Origin: Ustulina deusta
Lineage: Eukaryota > Ascomycota > Sordariomycetes > Xylariales > Xylariaceae
DNA length: 64,000 nt
Assembly: GCA_023159155.1 (NCBI GenBank)
Contig: JAJNNX010000002.1
Coordinates: 1,984,001 to 2,048,000 of the forward strand
Reading direction: 5' to 3'
Every line of letters begins with the position of its first letter. Position 1 is the first letter of the stretch. The notes below the pieces were generated by a model that searched no databases, had not been told where the DNA came from, and worked only from the letters and a program-made list of their open reading frames with translations. Below, one piece after another: positions 46,727-58,470 of the stretch. Position numbers and translations under genes: made by a program.

Positions 46727-48254
46727 ATGATGTTTGCAGGTCTATTATTCACAGCCGTGTGGTTGCCCGGGATTGCTGCGCTGTCACCCACTGTTAGGAC
46801 TTCGGTAGACCCAAAACATGACCCAAATATTGTCATCACGGTGGGCAAGGTACTACCATTGTTAATATTGTGTCCTTTTTTTCCAGACTAACAGATTTTT
46901 AGGGTTCATTTACATTTACGCCGAACACGGTCACGGCAAACCTAGGAGACGAGATAGGTACGATACATTCTCCATAGGTGAGGACAAATCTTTAACAGGC
47001 TCATTAGTATTCGAGTTCTGGTCAGATGGTCACTCAGTTGCCCGCTCAGCGTTTGGCTTCCCTGTGAGTAGTATCAAAAATTGTTGTCTGCTTGCCTCGG
47101 CCAATTCGGTCGAAGAAGTCCAATAAACTTCGAAAATTTTCCTTTCTGTGGTTTTATAATATCAATTACTAACTCTTCATATTGAAGTGCATGCCCTACG
47201 AGTACATAATGCCGGAGAGCACAGGCTTCTGGAGCGGCGATATCCCCAATGTAACCACGAGTTCGCGCCCTAGGTTCACCATCACCGTCAACGACACGGA
47301 ACCCATTTTCTTCTATTGGTGTGTGAGTTTCTAAAGGTCTATACGACTACGATTCTAACGGCAAGCCTAGTTCGGTGGCCAACTCTTGCAAAAAGAACAG
47401 AATGATTGGGGTAATTAATCCAGTATGTCGGCCCTCTCAAATGTTAAGTAGCTTCGAATTCCAACAGTTTCACAGAACGGGACGTGGACATTGGACAAGC
47501 AAGATTCTTTCAGTGAGTACTTCCTAGGATTATTTCCCATATTCTATACGCCGTGGAGGCTTCCTAGCTAGACCCGTCGGCGGTAGCCAAGCACCGGTAC
47601 TGACTATCATGTTCAAGTCAATCCTAGTATTCTCGAACTACAGCCTGGCGACCCCTTACCTTCAGAATTAAATGGGACAAAGTCAATACCGCCCGACGAC
47701 CAAAATCCTCACGAGATCCCAACTCTGTCAATTGGCGAAATTGCAGGCATAGCTATCAGCTCAATAGCCATCGTGCTACTAATGGGAACCCTTGCATACA
47801 CCTGCAAGCGTCAGGGCCTACTCGAGAAGAACTGGCAGCAAAATACTAGAGCCAACCCCAACAATCTCCCGTTAATAGACGAACCGAGACCGCAAGGAAG
47901 AGATGACAATGTCCCCAAAAGCCCGCCACCGCAGAACCAGAACCACCCAAATCTTATGACCGCTCAACCCACGAATTCTGGCCATTGGAGCCTGAACTCA
48001 ACCGTGACGAGCCCCTGTCGGAGCTCCTTCCCGATGTGTCGTCCTGGCGTTGTAAGCGATGTGGCCTCTGAGGTTTCACTGGGACATGATCCGTATGTTC
48101 CTGCTGTCTTGGTTTCTGGAAATCTGGGGCGGGTTTGCTGATGAATTTCTTCTGTTTTACCAGTGAGCAAAATAGACTTGAGGTGCCTGGTTCACCGGTC
48201 TTACCCGTGGAACTTCCTGCCGATGAGAGTTTTCACATTCCGAAAAGTTCTTGA
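46727..48254 (+). CDS. Cupredoxin-like secreted protein with C-terminal membrane anchor
   Basis: Eight exons (46727-46849, 46903-46957, 46999-47063, 47188-47318, 47371-47422, 47476-47512, 47618-48092, 48164-48254) splice in phase into 342 residues. A signal peptide (about 1-20) precedes a cupredoxin domain (about 35-150) with FTFTPNTVTANLGDEI, VFEFWSDGHSVARSAFGFPCMPYEY and PIFFYCSSVANSC. This is the fungal 'extracellular serine-rich' or cupredoxin-like family, found at the cell surface. A single membrane span (about 195-218) and a Pro/Gln/Asn-rich cytosolic tail follow. The usual 'HC..GM' copper loop reads SCKKNRM here, so the second His ligand seems missing. The last two exon borders are inferred. 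The final one is preferred because it yields LEVPGSPVLPVELPADESF instead of a frame ending at 48141. Function unknown. Confidence 0.75.
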
Positions 48255-48824
48255 ACATTATAATAGAGCCAGGGTTCGATATATCTATGACTTGCTTTCA
48301 TGGAGTCAGACGAGCTCGTCGCTAACAATCTACCAAACAGGCAGAGAAATTGATCAATATTAGTCCTTAACATGAGCGCATCGACATCAGAGGGGTGTTC
48401 CACGGCCGAGATCTCTTAATACACCTAATCACGTTTCTTCTTTTCTTCTTGTCATTGATTCTTTTGTTCTTTGGGAATATATAATAATCCACAAAAAACT
48501 GTAGCCTATACAAATACACCTCATCTACCCCCCTTTTTGGTAATAGAGTCAAGGTGATAGTGAGCAAGGCTCTGAAGCACAAATCGGGCCGATAATAAAG
48601 CATAGCTATATACCATCTTGGGTTTTCTCTTTCGTCACAGCGTTATCGCTCAATCCCTCACAAACGCTTTTACTATAAAGGCCTCTAATCTTCTGTACTC
48701 ATTAAACATGCAAAGTCCAGTTAGAATCACTGCAGTAACTTACACGTTGCTTCTACGACTAAATTATAATCAATATAGCCGTACATGCCTATTTTCAGGA
48801 GAAACCAATATCGCGAAGCAATTT
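48255..48824. other. Convergent 3' flank, no gene seen
   Basis: About 570 AT-rich bases between the stop codons of the cupredoxin-like gene and the NEP1-like gene, probably both 3' untranslated regions. Confidence 0.5.
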
Positions 48825-49572
48825 TTAACAGCTAGGCTGGCCGGGAGAATTTTCACCATCGACGTTCGCATTAGTCGGGATGTCATTGTCGTCCTCATTC
48901 GCAAAGCGGAAGTCGTGCGTCAGGGCGCCCTCCTGGTGATAGACGACCTTGGCGTGGGTGTCGAGGAAGCGCACTTGGGAGGCGGGCTTGACCTCGTAGT
49001 TGCCGTGCTGCGAGACGCCGACGTACGAGGGCATCTGGTCGCCGTCCTTGACCCAGATGGCGATGTGCTCCCAGTCGTTCTTGTGGCCCACGCCGCACGA
49101 CCCGTCGATGGTCTGGTCCTTCTCGAAGTAGTAGCCGTAGATGAAGCCGCACCAGCCGTTGTTGCACCGCGCCCGCGAGTACACGTTGTTGTTCTGCAGG
49201 TCCGACAGGTCCCGGCAGTTCCCGTTCTTGGCCCCGCCGCAGTTCAGCCCCGTCGCCACGTTGCCCGCCGCGTCGATCGCCGGAGTGTTGTAGCACCCGT
49301 CTGCGTCGAAGTCCATTGCTGCGCGCGCCGTTGTGTGAGATCGAGGGCATGTGGATGGATATACACGTGTGTATGTGTGTGTGTTGCTGGCGCTAGGGAA
49401 GGGTATAATTACCTGGCTGCCATTTCTTGTCCGCGTCTGTTGAGCAGCCTGGGAGCGCCGTGGGCGGGTCACGCTTGAAGATGGCTCGAGCCTCTGAGGA
49501 CATCACGTTTGCGTTGACGGACAACGCAAGTGCTGCGGTGCCGAGGACCAAGATTTTCGCAGAGGGACCCAT
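48825..49572 (-). CDS. NEP1-like protein (NPP1 family) with altered heptapeptide
   Basis: Exons 49572-49413 and 49318-48825, joined across a 94-base intron, give 217 residues. NLPs are secreted proteins of plant-associated microbes. Cytolytic members bind plant sphingolipids and use a metal held by the conserved GHRHDWE heptapeptide, while many members are non-cytolytic. Here an N-terminal signal peptide (about 1-21) is followed by the NPP1 domain with DFDADGCYNTPAID (about 56-69), the cysteines around GLNCGG and NGNCRD, and WCGFIYGYYFEKDQ. The heptapeptide position (131-137) reads GHKNDWE, so Arg and the second His are both changed while the acidic residues are kept. Extra cysteines (GSCGVGH) suggest a minor NLP subtype. 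The gene is intact and GC-rich in its second exon. Activity cannot be predicted from this. Confidence 0.88.
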
Positions 49573-51219
49573 TTTGTCGATTTTGGCGGCACAGATGGAT
49601 AGGCGGTACCACGGTTAGAGGACAAGGGGTACATTCAACGAGGAATATATAATTTATGTGCGGTCTTGTTCCTTACCGGTGCATCTCCCGTAATGTCGAC
49701 ATCTTTATGTAGTGTATCCTTCGCCCCTATCCCTCGTGAATGCGGGTCTGCCGAATGCCGATCCTCCACCACCTGATTTCTAACAATTCGCGGTTCGGTC
49801 CTCCTGTGATTATTGTGAAAGACCTGACTCGTCAGATCTCGTATGATCGACACGAGTACTATAAGAGAATTTCGCAGGTGATATTCAGCAATGGAAGGTG
49901 CATGGTTTAATTTTAGCATTAGAAACAGCTAAGAATTGCCAAGACGGTCGCTTTGGGCAGCTGGCTTACTGCTGCATCGTGAACTTGCGACTTGGCGTGC
50001 CCGCTTGCTGGAGATGATCATTACTTGGGTGAGGTTTCATGAATTTTTTGTGGGACTGGTTTGTTATAAGGCTGTGGGAAGGCAATGGCTTTTACTATGC
50101 CAGACAATGTCGTAGGTCAGGAGGCTCTCAGGCCACCGTCTTCGCATAATATATTCCGGTTTCACCCATGCCATTCTTTTAGAAACTGCTTTGTTGCGGC
50201 TTAGTTTATGAGAAACCCATTTCACGGCCTAATAGTTGATGTTTCAATGATGTCTACGATTTATCGTCACAAAGAAAGGCGTCGGCGAAATCGAGCACCC
50301 TATAAGCTGACTGACGGTCTCGAAGAAGTAGGTAGACTATGGATTAGACCCTAGCACAGCAAGGAACACTGCAGGTAGTCATGATCTACACTTACCGAAT
50401 AAACAAGGTTCAGTTTCAAGAGTGTCATCATCATTGGAATGAAATGGATAAAAGGTATATAGCTGAGGGGGGTAATATCGCTAATATATGTACCCTTATT
50501 TATGTAGATAGAACAGCCTCTTCAACTCCAGGCTCCAATTAAACAATCGGAGAATGTATTGGAGTGGACAATACTAGCAAGCTCGGTGATATAGGGGTAC
50601 TCACCTTGTCCAAGGCGACCCCGGCTAGAGGGGGGTTATGCGGGTGAAGGGTATTACCCCCAGGCGGACATCCCCATCTAGTTCTTCAATTGTGCCCAGG
50701 CCATGTCAGCCATGTACTAGTACCCAAGAAAGGACATAGAGTGAGAGACTGTCCAGAACGTGAAGAGTGACCGTATAGCGAAACCCAACGAATTCGGGAA
50801 GCGCAGGTATAGCAGGACGGTTCTCAAATAATAGAAGACGCTCGCTGGGCCGGTTGAAACCCAGTATTTTCTTTCACTCACAGTTTTTTGCATACCCCAC
50901 AGAAGCCCGTAGTTCCTTCTAAACACCCATTACGTATACATGGGTTGGGCTCGATAACCCGAAAGGTATATAATAACACCCAAGTAAATCCCGTGCTGTC
51001 AATTGCCAGAGCACGACCTTCATCCTACACATCTGTCCTTTTGGTGGAATCTGATATTCACTGGTTACACGTGCACCCTATTGGAATACAAAGTATCTAA
51101 ATACATCTCCCACTCCGATATATGACACTAGGTAAGCATTATAATTTTGCATACCTTGGACACATACTAATCACTATATCAATGACTCTCCGGGCCTAGT
51201 ACGCATTTCTTCTAGCACA
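49573..51219. other. Intergenic between the NEP1-like gene and the lectin gene
   Basis: About 1.65 kb with no supported gene. It includes the NEP1-like promoter. Moderately AT-rich with no repeat structure that stands out. Confidence 0.45.
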
Positions 51220-51882
51220 ATGACCGGCTTTTGGGACACGTCGCCAGAAATCCGGACCGTGAGTCCCTCAGTTCACAGTTTATCATCATTCCTTGAAGAC
51301 CTTGCTTCGGTTGATGCCGAGGATGAAGGTGCAAACCAGAGCCGAGAGAACCTTTCCCAAGGGGAAACCCATCAGGCAGAAATCCAAGACCAACAGGAAC
51401 GTATTTCCATTCAGTCTCCCCTGACGATTAATATTCTCAACACTGGCGGCTCAAGTACTGGAGGGTCAAGCACGTCTGGAACAGGTCTCCCGGCCACCGC
51501 CTGCGGCAGCCATATCGGCGGCAGCAATGATCTCGTTTCAGCTCTGGCAGGCCAGCTTGCAGATTTATCAAATAAAGTCCACCAGCTCTTGCTAGAACCA
51601 CGACCTATTGTGCAGAGTGGGACGTGGAACACAAGCGACGCTCGATCTTGGCGTGAACCCCAGGAGGCAACAGAAGGGCGTGTCAACTTTTTGAGGCAGT
51701 TTAAGTCAGTGCCAAGGGTAGTAGTAAGCATAAACGCCGCTGATGTATCAAAGACGAGAAACTTCAGAGTCAGGGCTTATGCCACCGATATCGATGTAAT
51801 GGGGTTTACTATTCATGCCGACAGCTGGAGTGACACGCAAATATACTCTTGCGGCGTATCGTGGATTGCTATAGGAGACTGA
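51220..51882 (+). CDS. H-type lectin domain protein
   Basis: A single-exon frame of 220 residues. The C-terminal 90 residues (about 130-218) match the H-type lectin domain (discoidin II and Helix pomatia agglutinin family): SGTWNTSDARSW at its start, an 'F.V.F...F...P.VVVSI' strand (VNFLRQFKSVPRVVVSINAAD), DVMGFTIHADSWSDTQIYSCGVSWIAIG at the end. The domain is a small beta sandwich that trimerises and binds GalNAc or similar sugars. N-terminal to it lie an acidic, Ser-rich stretch, a Gly/Ser/Thr repeat (about 77-90) and a predicted helix with heptad-like leucines (about 105-123, LVSALAGQLADLSNKVHQL) that could form the trimeric stalk. There is no signal peptide, so it is probably cytosolic or released otherwise. 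Fungal relatives are sometimes defence lectins against nematodes, which is inference only. Confidence 0.82.
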   Translation: MTGFWDTSPEIRTVSPSVHSLSSFLEDLASVDAEDEGANQSRENLSQGETHQAEIQDQQERISIQSPLTINILNTGGSSTGGSSTSGTGLPATACGSHIGGSNDLVSALAGQLADLSNKVHQLLLEPRPIVQSGTWNTSDARSWREPQEATEGRVNFLRQFKSVPRVVVSINAADVSKTRNFRVRAYATDIDVMGFTIHADSWSDTQIYSCGVSWIAIGD

Positions 51883-53259
51883 TTAGCCCTCTCAGGAGGC
51901 TATCAAGCTCCTAACCTAGGGCAGATAATATAGGTTAGGACACCCCTTAGATATATGAGAGATTCCGAAATCAGTTAGCCACTCTATTGAGCGCCAACTG
52001 CTATTACCCGCCTGGCTGCAAACGAGGCTATCTCTCCACTCTGGAAATACCCTCTGGCAAACTCGGATAGAATAGCAGACCCTTACCACAATTTTCCATA
52101 ATCGTAGACCATAGATCCCGGAACAAAAACTGCTCCCTCGCTTTTGAGTATTGCCCCTTTCCTCTCAATATCAAGCCTCCCTCCTCCCTTCGGGGGGATT
52201 ATCACTGTGTTGATATAAACCGGCTGACCAAGGAGCTGTTACCAAAATACACTATCCCCATGTTTAAGTTTCTTTAACTCAAATACGCTGACTAATATTG
52301 TTGTCTAAATTATATATCTCAGAGAACGGATGGATGTAGTGCTCTCGATTTCTCATTTCTATGTCATTCCTTGCTGTAAAGGTACTTGTTTGTTGTTCTT
52401 ACTGTTGCTGCTGACACCTTGGCTCTTTAGCAATCATGGTAGGTAAATACGCAGTGGAACACTGACAGGCGAATATACACGATTTCTAGAACAAGGCCAC
52501 GCATATTAGCCATTGTTAGTATGTAATTAAGGATTGGCGGGTCGGGAAACCTTGGCTAGCTTGCCCTAGGACTTAGACGGACGCTCTTCATTCGTGAAAC
52601 AAGGATAAATCAATCATCAAATGTTTTAATTCCAGCAAGTTATAATGGCGACGTTTCTGCGATATACTGATCGAGCAAGCGACAATCTGGCATGGGAGAA
52701 AAGAGTGGCGCCAGTGACACAAATGTTGTGAGAAACACAAAATACGAGTTTCCATGTATAGATAATGGATTGAGCATGCTTACATATGTAACACTAGGCC
52801 TAAACTCTGCCTCCTCTCAAAAAAAAAAAATCTTTGTGTCGCATGTCCTACGAAATACAAATGCAACAGTTCTAAACAAAGCTACGTTTAGAATAAATAC
52901 AATGCCTTAAGCCAGTGTATATGCATGAGTGCTGACATGACCTAGGTTAGGTACTCCCTAGATAGTTTAAACCGTTTCGACATGCGCGAATTCTAGGGCC
53001 GATCTGTAGCGGCCTGGTCATCTCGAGAGGCCCGCTTGTGGATCAGCCCAGCGTGTTCGAGTTGTCATGCAAGCCATCACACCCAGAAGTATTTGAGGTT
53101 GTATAGCATGTTCTTCCTTACGGACGCTGATCCCGTACCTGCACATCCTTGACACGTCAAAAGATGGTTACTGCATCCATGAAAGTTTTGAGCATAACAG
53201 CCTGTGCAACGTCGATGGGGCAGTCGCCAGACAAGCCATTATCCCCCCTCCCCCAAATC
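51883..53259. other. Intergenic between the lectin and membrane-protein genes
   Basis: About 1.4 kb, AT-rich, no gene supported. An A11 run sits near 52,819. The right end is the 3' flank of the minus-strand membrane protein. Confidence 0.45.
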
Positions 53260-54656
53260 TCACGGTGAGGCGCCATCCTGGATCGCATACCATTTCTGGT
53301 CGCTTTGCAAGAGACTTGTATCCTCATTTTCTTTTCTCGACGTGCTTGCGGTGTGAGAGTCCGCCACACTGCCGGGCGACTGAGGCGCCTTATCCTCGAA
53401 ATCGACGCGGAACTCCCGCGTGGTATAGATATCCTTGGAGTTGTGAAGACCAGATTCGACATAAGTATTCGCCGTGGCATTCACTGTGTATACTGCATCG
53501 GGCCGCGTTATGTCGTCGAGTTCAACACCAGCTGTCCTAAGTGGTCTGCGGTTCCAACCCCCAAGCCCAATGTCGTGCTGTCTACCTGTTATCGTTCCCG
53601 AGGTCGATGTGCCCCTGCTTCTTTGATACGTAAGTTTATGACTGTCGCTACCGGTGGTGATTTCTTCAATGGCGCTGTGATCTCTGTTTCTCGCGATTCG
53701 CCCTATGAGGTCGGCCATAGATAGCTCGATATTAAGCTTAACGATATATGCTAAGGGGTGAAACATCATATAACTGTAAATATTGTTAGCTTATATGATA
53801 CCCTTCCAACTGATGGCTGCTGTTGCGCTGAGTAGCCAAAATATCTTACTCACACAAATGTATTTGGCAGGCTCATCATCGTAATGATGAGAAGGTCCAT
53901 GCTAAGGGAAAAGCCGATGATGAAGATATTGAAATGGACCAAACCCCGGTACTTAGTCAGGCCATTCCGCACCAGTCCGCGTTGTACCACGCGGATGAAG
54001 TATACATTGAGGAAGCCGTCGGTAAGCATGTAGATCACCTTTTCACATCGATCCCACCACTCGTTGATATGTATATACTTTTCCGAGATCTGGAGACGTG
54101 CAGGAATCCAAATGTTGTAAACCGATATATTTATTAGCGTGATTAGGATCGCAACGCCAACCTTGAGTCTCCCCGTGAACTTCTTATCATGGGCGACGAT
54201 CCGACAACGGTTGATGATGATTTGCAGCAAAAAATGGACTTGGAGCGCCCAGATTGTGACTGTTACTAGTATCAGCATGAATCGGCCATAGAAGCCCACA
54301 ATGTCTCGTACGTATGCTAAAGTAAAAAGCTAAGCTAGACGGTGTTTAATCAGCAATTGACTAACTTCTTATCTGGAGGGTATTAGTACTAACCATGGCG
54401 GTATTACCCCCCTGAGATGGAGGAAGCAGATGATAGCGAAAGCGAGACACACGATTATCTCTCCCCATACCATCCAGATATATACGTTTCGAAATACCCT
54501 CAGACCTGTGTTCTTGTACGCCATCCAAGACTGCCTCATTGCATTCCATGCTGTCAGCTGCCCGAAGCCCAGCGTGAAACCAAACGCAAGTGAGGCGATG
54601 ATAATGTCGTTTTCTGTAACTTCTTGGAGCTTAAAATGGGGAGGTACGAAACTCAT
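53260..54656 (-). CDS. Multi-span integral membrane protein (fungal seven-helix type)
   Basis: Three exons: about 54656-54390, 54329-53854 and 53773-53260, giving about 418 residues. Hydrophobic segments recur at about 18-37, 51-75, near 105-130, 140-160, 180-200 and 225-250. This matches a fungus-specific family of plasma-membrane proteins annotated simply as 'integral membrane protein', in which the LRGVIPP and FLLQIIINR blocks are conserved. Both are visible here, as is the MMFHPLAYIVKLNIEL motif starting the last segment. A 150-residue hydrophilic Ser/Thr-rich tail follows. The first exon end is ambiguous: a GTAATA donor at 54407 or a GTACTA donor at 54389 both keep frame, and the loop created is longer than in relatives. 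The other splice (GTGAGT at 53853) is firm. Possible receptor or transporter role is unknown. Confidence 0.7.
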
Positions 54657-57600
54657 CGTGCCGACCGGTCCTCTCGTGAGGCGTCATTAGAAACAGATGA
54701 GACACGCGAAACCGTGCTATGCTCTGTTGGAATGTCCAGCGTGGAGGAAAAGCGGAATTGAAGAATGGATGTCGAGATAATATTTCGAGATTCCCTAGAT
54801 ATACAATATAGATTTCTACCCCCCCTGTGGTGAACTAGTAGCAAACGTAGGATCGATCAGTGAGAGATAGAATTGTCCTTCACATGCGAGTCAGGGGCAG
54901 GGTGGAACATGCAAAGTAGCGCGAGAGTAAAGTCTAAGTCGGCGCGGGGTGGCGATTTGCACCTGCAGTCCAATGTAGTAAACGGCACATCAGTCATGTC
55001 TTCTGTTCGATTATATCACGTAACTGTAATTGAAGTGGATTACCATCTATTGGGTGAGCTATCTCGTGAGTTAGGCTCGATTCCTAGCAGTGCAATGAGA
55101 TGGAGATAATCAATGCAACCACTATGAGAGGTCCTTATCTCTAACGCAAAGCTGGCCACTATTTTCCATATGTGAGTCAGGACTTTGATCGACAACACCG
55201 CAGCTTTCTGGAGCCCATATAGCAGCTCTGAGGGGTAGCCCTGATTTTCTACCCTGTTTCGCATAGACTAAGGTCTCGTATTCTCCTGGACTAATCGAGC
55301 TTGACGCCTTGCAAGTCCGAGTCATTCCCCGCCAGCGTCTCTATAAGCGTCCGCTATTCCAGCCTATACGGCCATTTGCAGCACCCAATACTAGAAATCT
55401 AGCCCCATGAAAAGGCTTGCAGGGTCAAGATGGGTTGGGCCGCCTTACCGTTGGCTAACACCCCACGGGAACCGTCCCCACAACTCATAGTTCCGAGCTA
55501 GGCCATGAGCCGCTCCAGCTAGGAAACTCTCGACGAGGTTCGAGGATATCCATGGTTTCGAACGTTAGCCATACCAAAATAAGAAAGGTCAAAACAGATA
55601 GTGAAGTAGTGGGAGATACCTGGTGCAATCAGAAGCCAGCATCGGGGTCCCACATTGAAGGCCTAGCCTTAGGTCGCCGAGGTAGTCTGGTTGACAGGGC
55701 TCGAGTAGTTTATTTCTTAGCTACTCAGTTCGTCGTGTTTGGGACCGCTAGTCGCCAAGGCTGGTCGATGAATCAAGCCCTCGATATTCGATCCTTTACT
55801 CTGTTATGTGTAGCATTTGACGAATCCTAGTTGAAGACTCGAAATGAAACACATGCAATTTGGTGGTGATGTACTCGGACATCAAGAGCAGAGAGTTTAT
55901 AACATTTAGGTGGTAAATGGCGGAATGGAGGAAATTATCTTTGGTTAGAATATAGGCAATGCCCTTGAGTAGAAAGAAGTAACGTAGGAATTTGTGAAAA
56001 TCCTTAATTGACCCTTGTTGCCTAAGATAGACAAGAGGTAGTGGTCTGATTTCTAGTGTCTGTAGAGTTGTAAGAGAATGTATCAGCAACCATGATGACT
56101 AACTATAAACGTAGGCATTGCCAAGGGTTTATTTACCACTCTTTGTTTAGCGACCACCCAGTCTGCGGGCAAGTCGTAAGATTGCGAGTCAAGCTTACCA
56201 AAACATCGAGAACCTCTTAGCCTGCGGGGGAAAACGATCTAATTGCCGTGCTGACGGTGGCTTTAGACGATGAAAGAGACTAACCCCCATTTACCAAAAC
56301 ATCAAATTATGCGCTATTCGCTAACAAGCATCCAGTTCGCAGCTTCGTCAATTGTGACATTGATAAGTGTCATTCTATTCTTCCTGCAGATAATGACCCC
56401 GACTCTCGTGCTAATTGATTTATTCATTTACTCTTTTATTCGTCTGTGCTATATTCCTCATGGCCCAAGTTAGATGTACTGAGATATTCTGAGCCTGCGC
56501 TGCTTTCACAACTGTCCTTGCCGTGTTCTGTCACGAACAAAGGAGCAGACTTCGTATATAGCTTAGATAATTATCGGGAGAGTTGTAACCGTTGCGCAAC
56601 AGCAAGATCCAGAACCCCTACGTAGGGTTAACGGCTTCCTTAAATGTTTACGAACGGATATTTCACGGTCAGCAGTGACGGTGCTAGATCGTGATGATAG
56701 GTTTTATATGCTTGGGTATTACAAGCAAGCGTTGATACAACGGTATGAACTACAGCAAGAAAGTATGCCCGGAAACCATGTAGGCGATGGGATATGTATC
56801 AGTAGTCGTCCCAGTTTCCCACCGAGAAAGCTATATCCGTTTTGTAACACGCACCTTTCACAGATTGCATCTTCTCTGCTTCAGCAAATCGTTGCAATGA
56901 TATTTCAACCCCTATTCCCCCCTCAGCATCAAGGTATTGCTGTGAACTTGACATTTGTACGAGAGAAGAATGAGACAAGGGCTGGTGAATGTCACGCAAT
57001 ATAACTGGAACACTATACCTTTACACCATTGGTAAAGCCAGAGCGCGTCAAGTCGAAATCTTTTTACTCCTGGAAGCTAGTTAAGTGATGCAGCTAAGAC
57101 TTCTTTGCAGAAGGGAGACTTGAAACCATGCGACCGAGATTTTAGACATCCAAACAATGAAACAATTCTTCTGGTGACGGCAAGCGCCGCCTTCGTCAAG
57201 ACGAGAAGCTCGGGTCTATTGCGAGGGAAATAATCGTGGAAGGCCATGAGAGCGTCGATTAGGTGCTTGGAAATCGAATCTCGACCGCCTTTCTATCCCT
57301 TTTTGTGAGGCTAACTGGGGAACCTGACCATTTTCTCTCAAAGATTCTGAGTCTCTTCAGATTCTATCAGTGATGATAACGCTAATATTCAAACAGCGTT
57401 TAGCACAATAGTTTTATTCTTTCCGTCGTTGCTGTCGTTGCCGAGAAGTCTGGACATGGATTAAGCATTGGAGGGGCGGAGTTGCATGATCGGTTCGACC
57501 AATTTGAAGGTAGAGCTGAGATCTGGCTGCGGGCTTGACTCATGTGAGGTATGTAGCAACCAATCCATAGGCACAGCGGTTGAGGTGTGGTTGTCTGCGA

Positions 57601-57700
57601 CACTATTTTGGATACAGCTTACATCAATGATACTCGTATTCTTTTCTTTAAAACACGAGCACCCCGAGTCAAGAAGAATTATCGTTTCAGCAGCTTCGGG
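54657..57700. other. Gene-poor region, no gene seen
   Basis: About 3 kb upstream of the membrane-protein gene. Short frames exist on both strands but none shows a domain or splice pattern. Rather AT-rich toward 55.8-56.5 kb. It leads into the decayed reductase-domain fragment. Confidence 0.45.
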
Positions 57701-57719
57701 AAGTTCAGACCTTCCCCAT

Positions 57720-58470
57720 GGCCTGGCCCCCTAAAGACCAAGCCCTTTCGACCTTCTGAATCCACTCGTCCAATGTTGAGTACTTCGATCTAAGACCCTG
57801 CCCTCTTCTTGACATACTCACTAATTGTCGAGATATCCACCTCTGTATCGCCTGACTTGTGCATATAGACAACCTCTTCATCCTTCCTTGCAAACCTATC
57901 CATATTCATGACCGCACTCACGATGCCGCTTACCAACATTCAGGGATTTACCAGGTCAGCGAACTCTTTCTTCATCTCCGCCGTGTACGGCACCCCCAGT
58001 GTTTGGCGCATAGGAGTATTTTTCTGCAGAACGTCGGCTGCCGGATTCTTATGCTGGATGTGATCATCCGGGCGAGCGATGTACACCCCTTTTCGCCTCA
58101 TGGTAGCCACTAAATTCTCTAGGTACACCTCGCTCACCCACTTGGATGCGAAGTAACCGTACGTCTCACCTCGTTGTAGCAGTGCATCGCGGACCGAGAC
58201 TGAGACCGGGGCCTATAACCTCACAGGTGTCTAGATCCGCGGACATGGTGACCCCCGTCGTCGAGATGTAGTGCATTATGATTCCATGCGCAACACAGAG
58301 ACGCTCTATTTCCTTTATTGAGGTCACGTTAGCGGCGCGCAGCGAGGCGTATGTCTTAAGATGCGAGACGTCGGTGCCGTCGTAGATGACAGCGGCGGTA
58401 TCCGATCCAAAGACCCGCGCTGCGCCCTCAGGGGCTGGCCCGGGAGCTTCTTGGCCGACGGAGACTACGT
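57720..58470 (-). pseudogene. Decayed reductase (NAD-binding 4) domain from an NRPS or PKS-NRPS
   Basis: Read on the minus strand, successive pieces match a terminal thioester reductase or Dieckmann-type R domain of a non-ribosomal peptide synthetase or PKS-NRPS hybrid. These are SDTAAVIYDGTDVSHLKTYASLRAANV (58414-58334, where the family has 'AVIHNGADVSHLKTYxSLRxANV'), a segment like 'VxxHYISTTGVTM' (to about 58250), TYGYFASKWVSEVYLEN with the catalytic YxxxK (about 58170-58120), and STLDEWIQKVE near the C-terminus (about 57780). The pieces are separated by frameshifts and stop codons, and no adenylation, condensation or carrier domain is found nearby. It is a relic of a lost biosynthetic gene. 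Confidence 0.6.
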
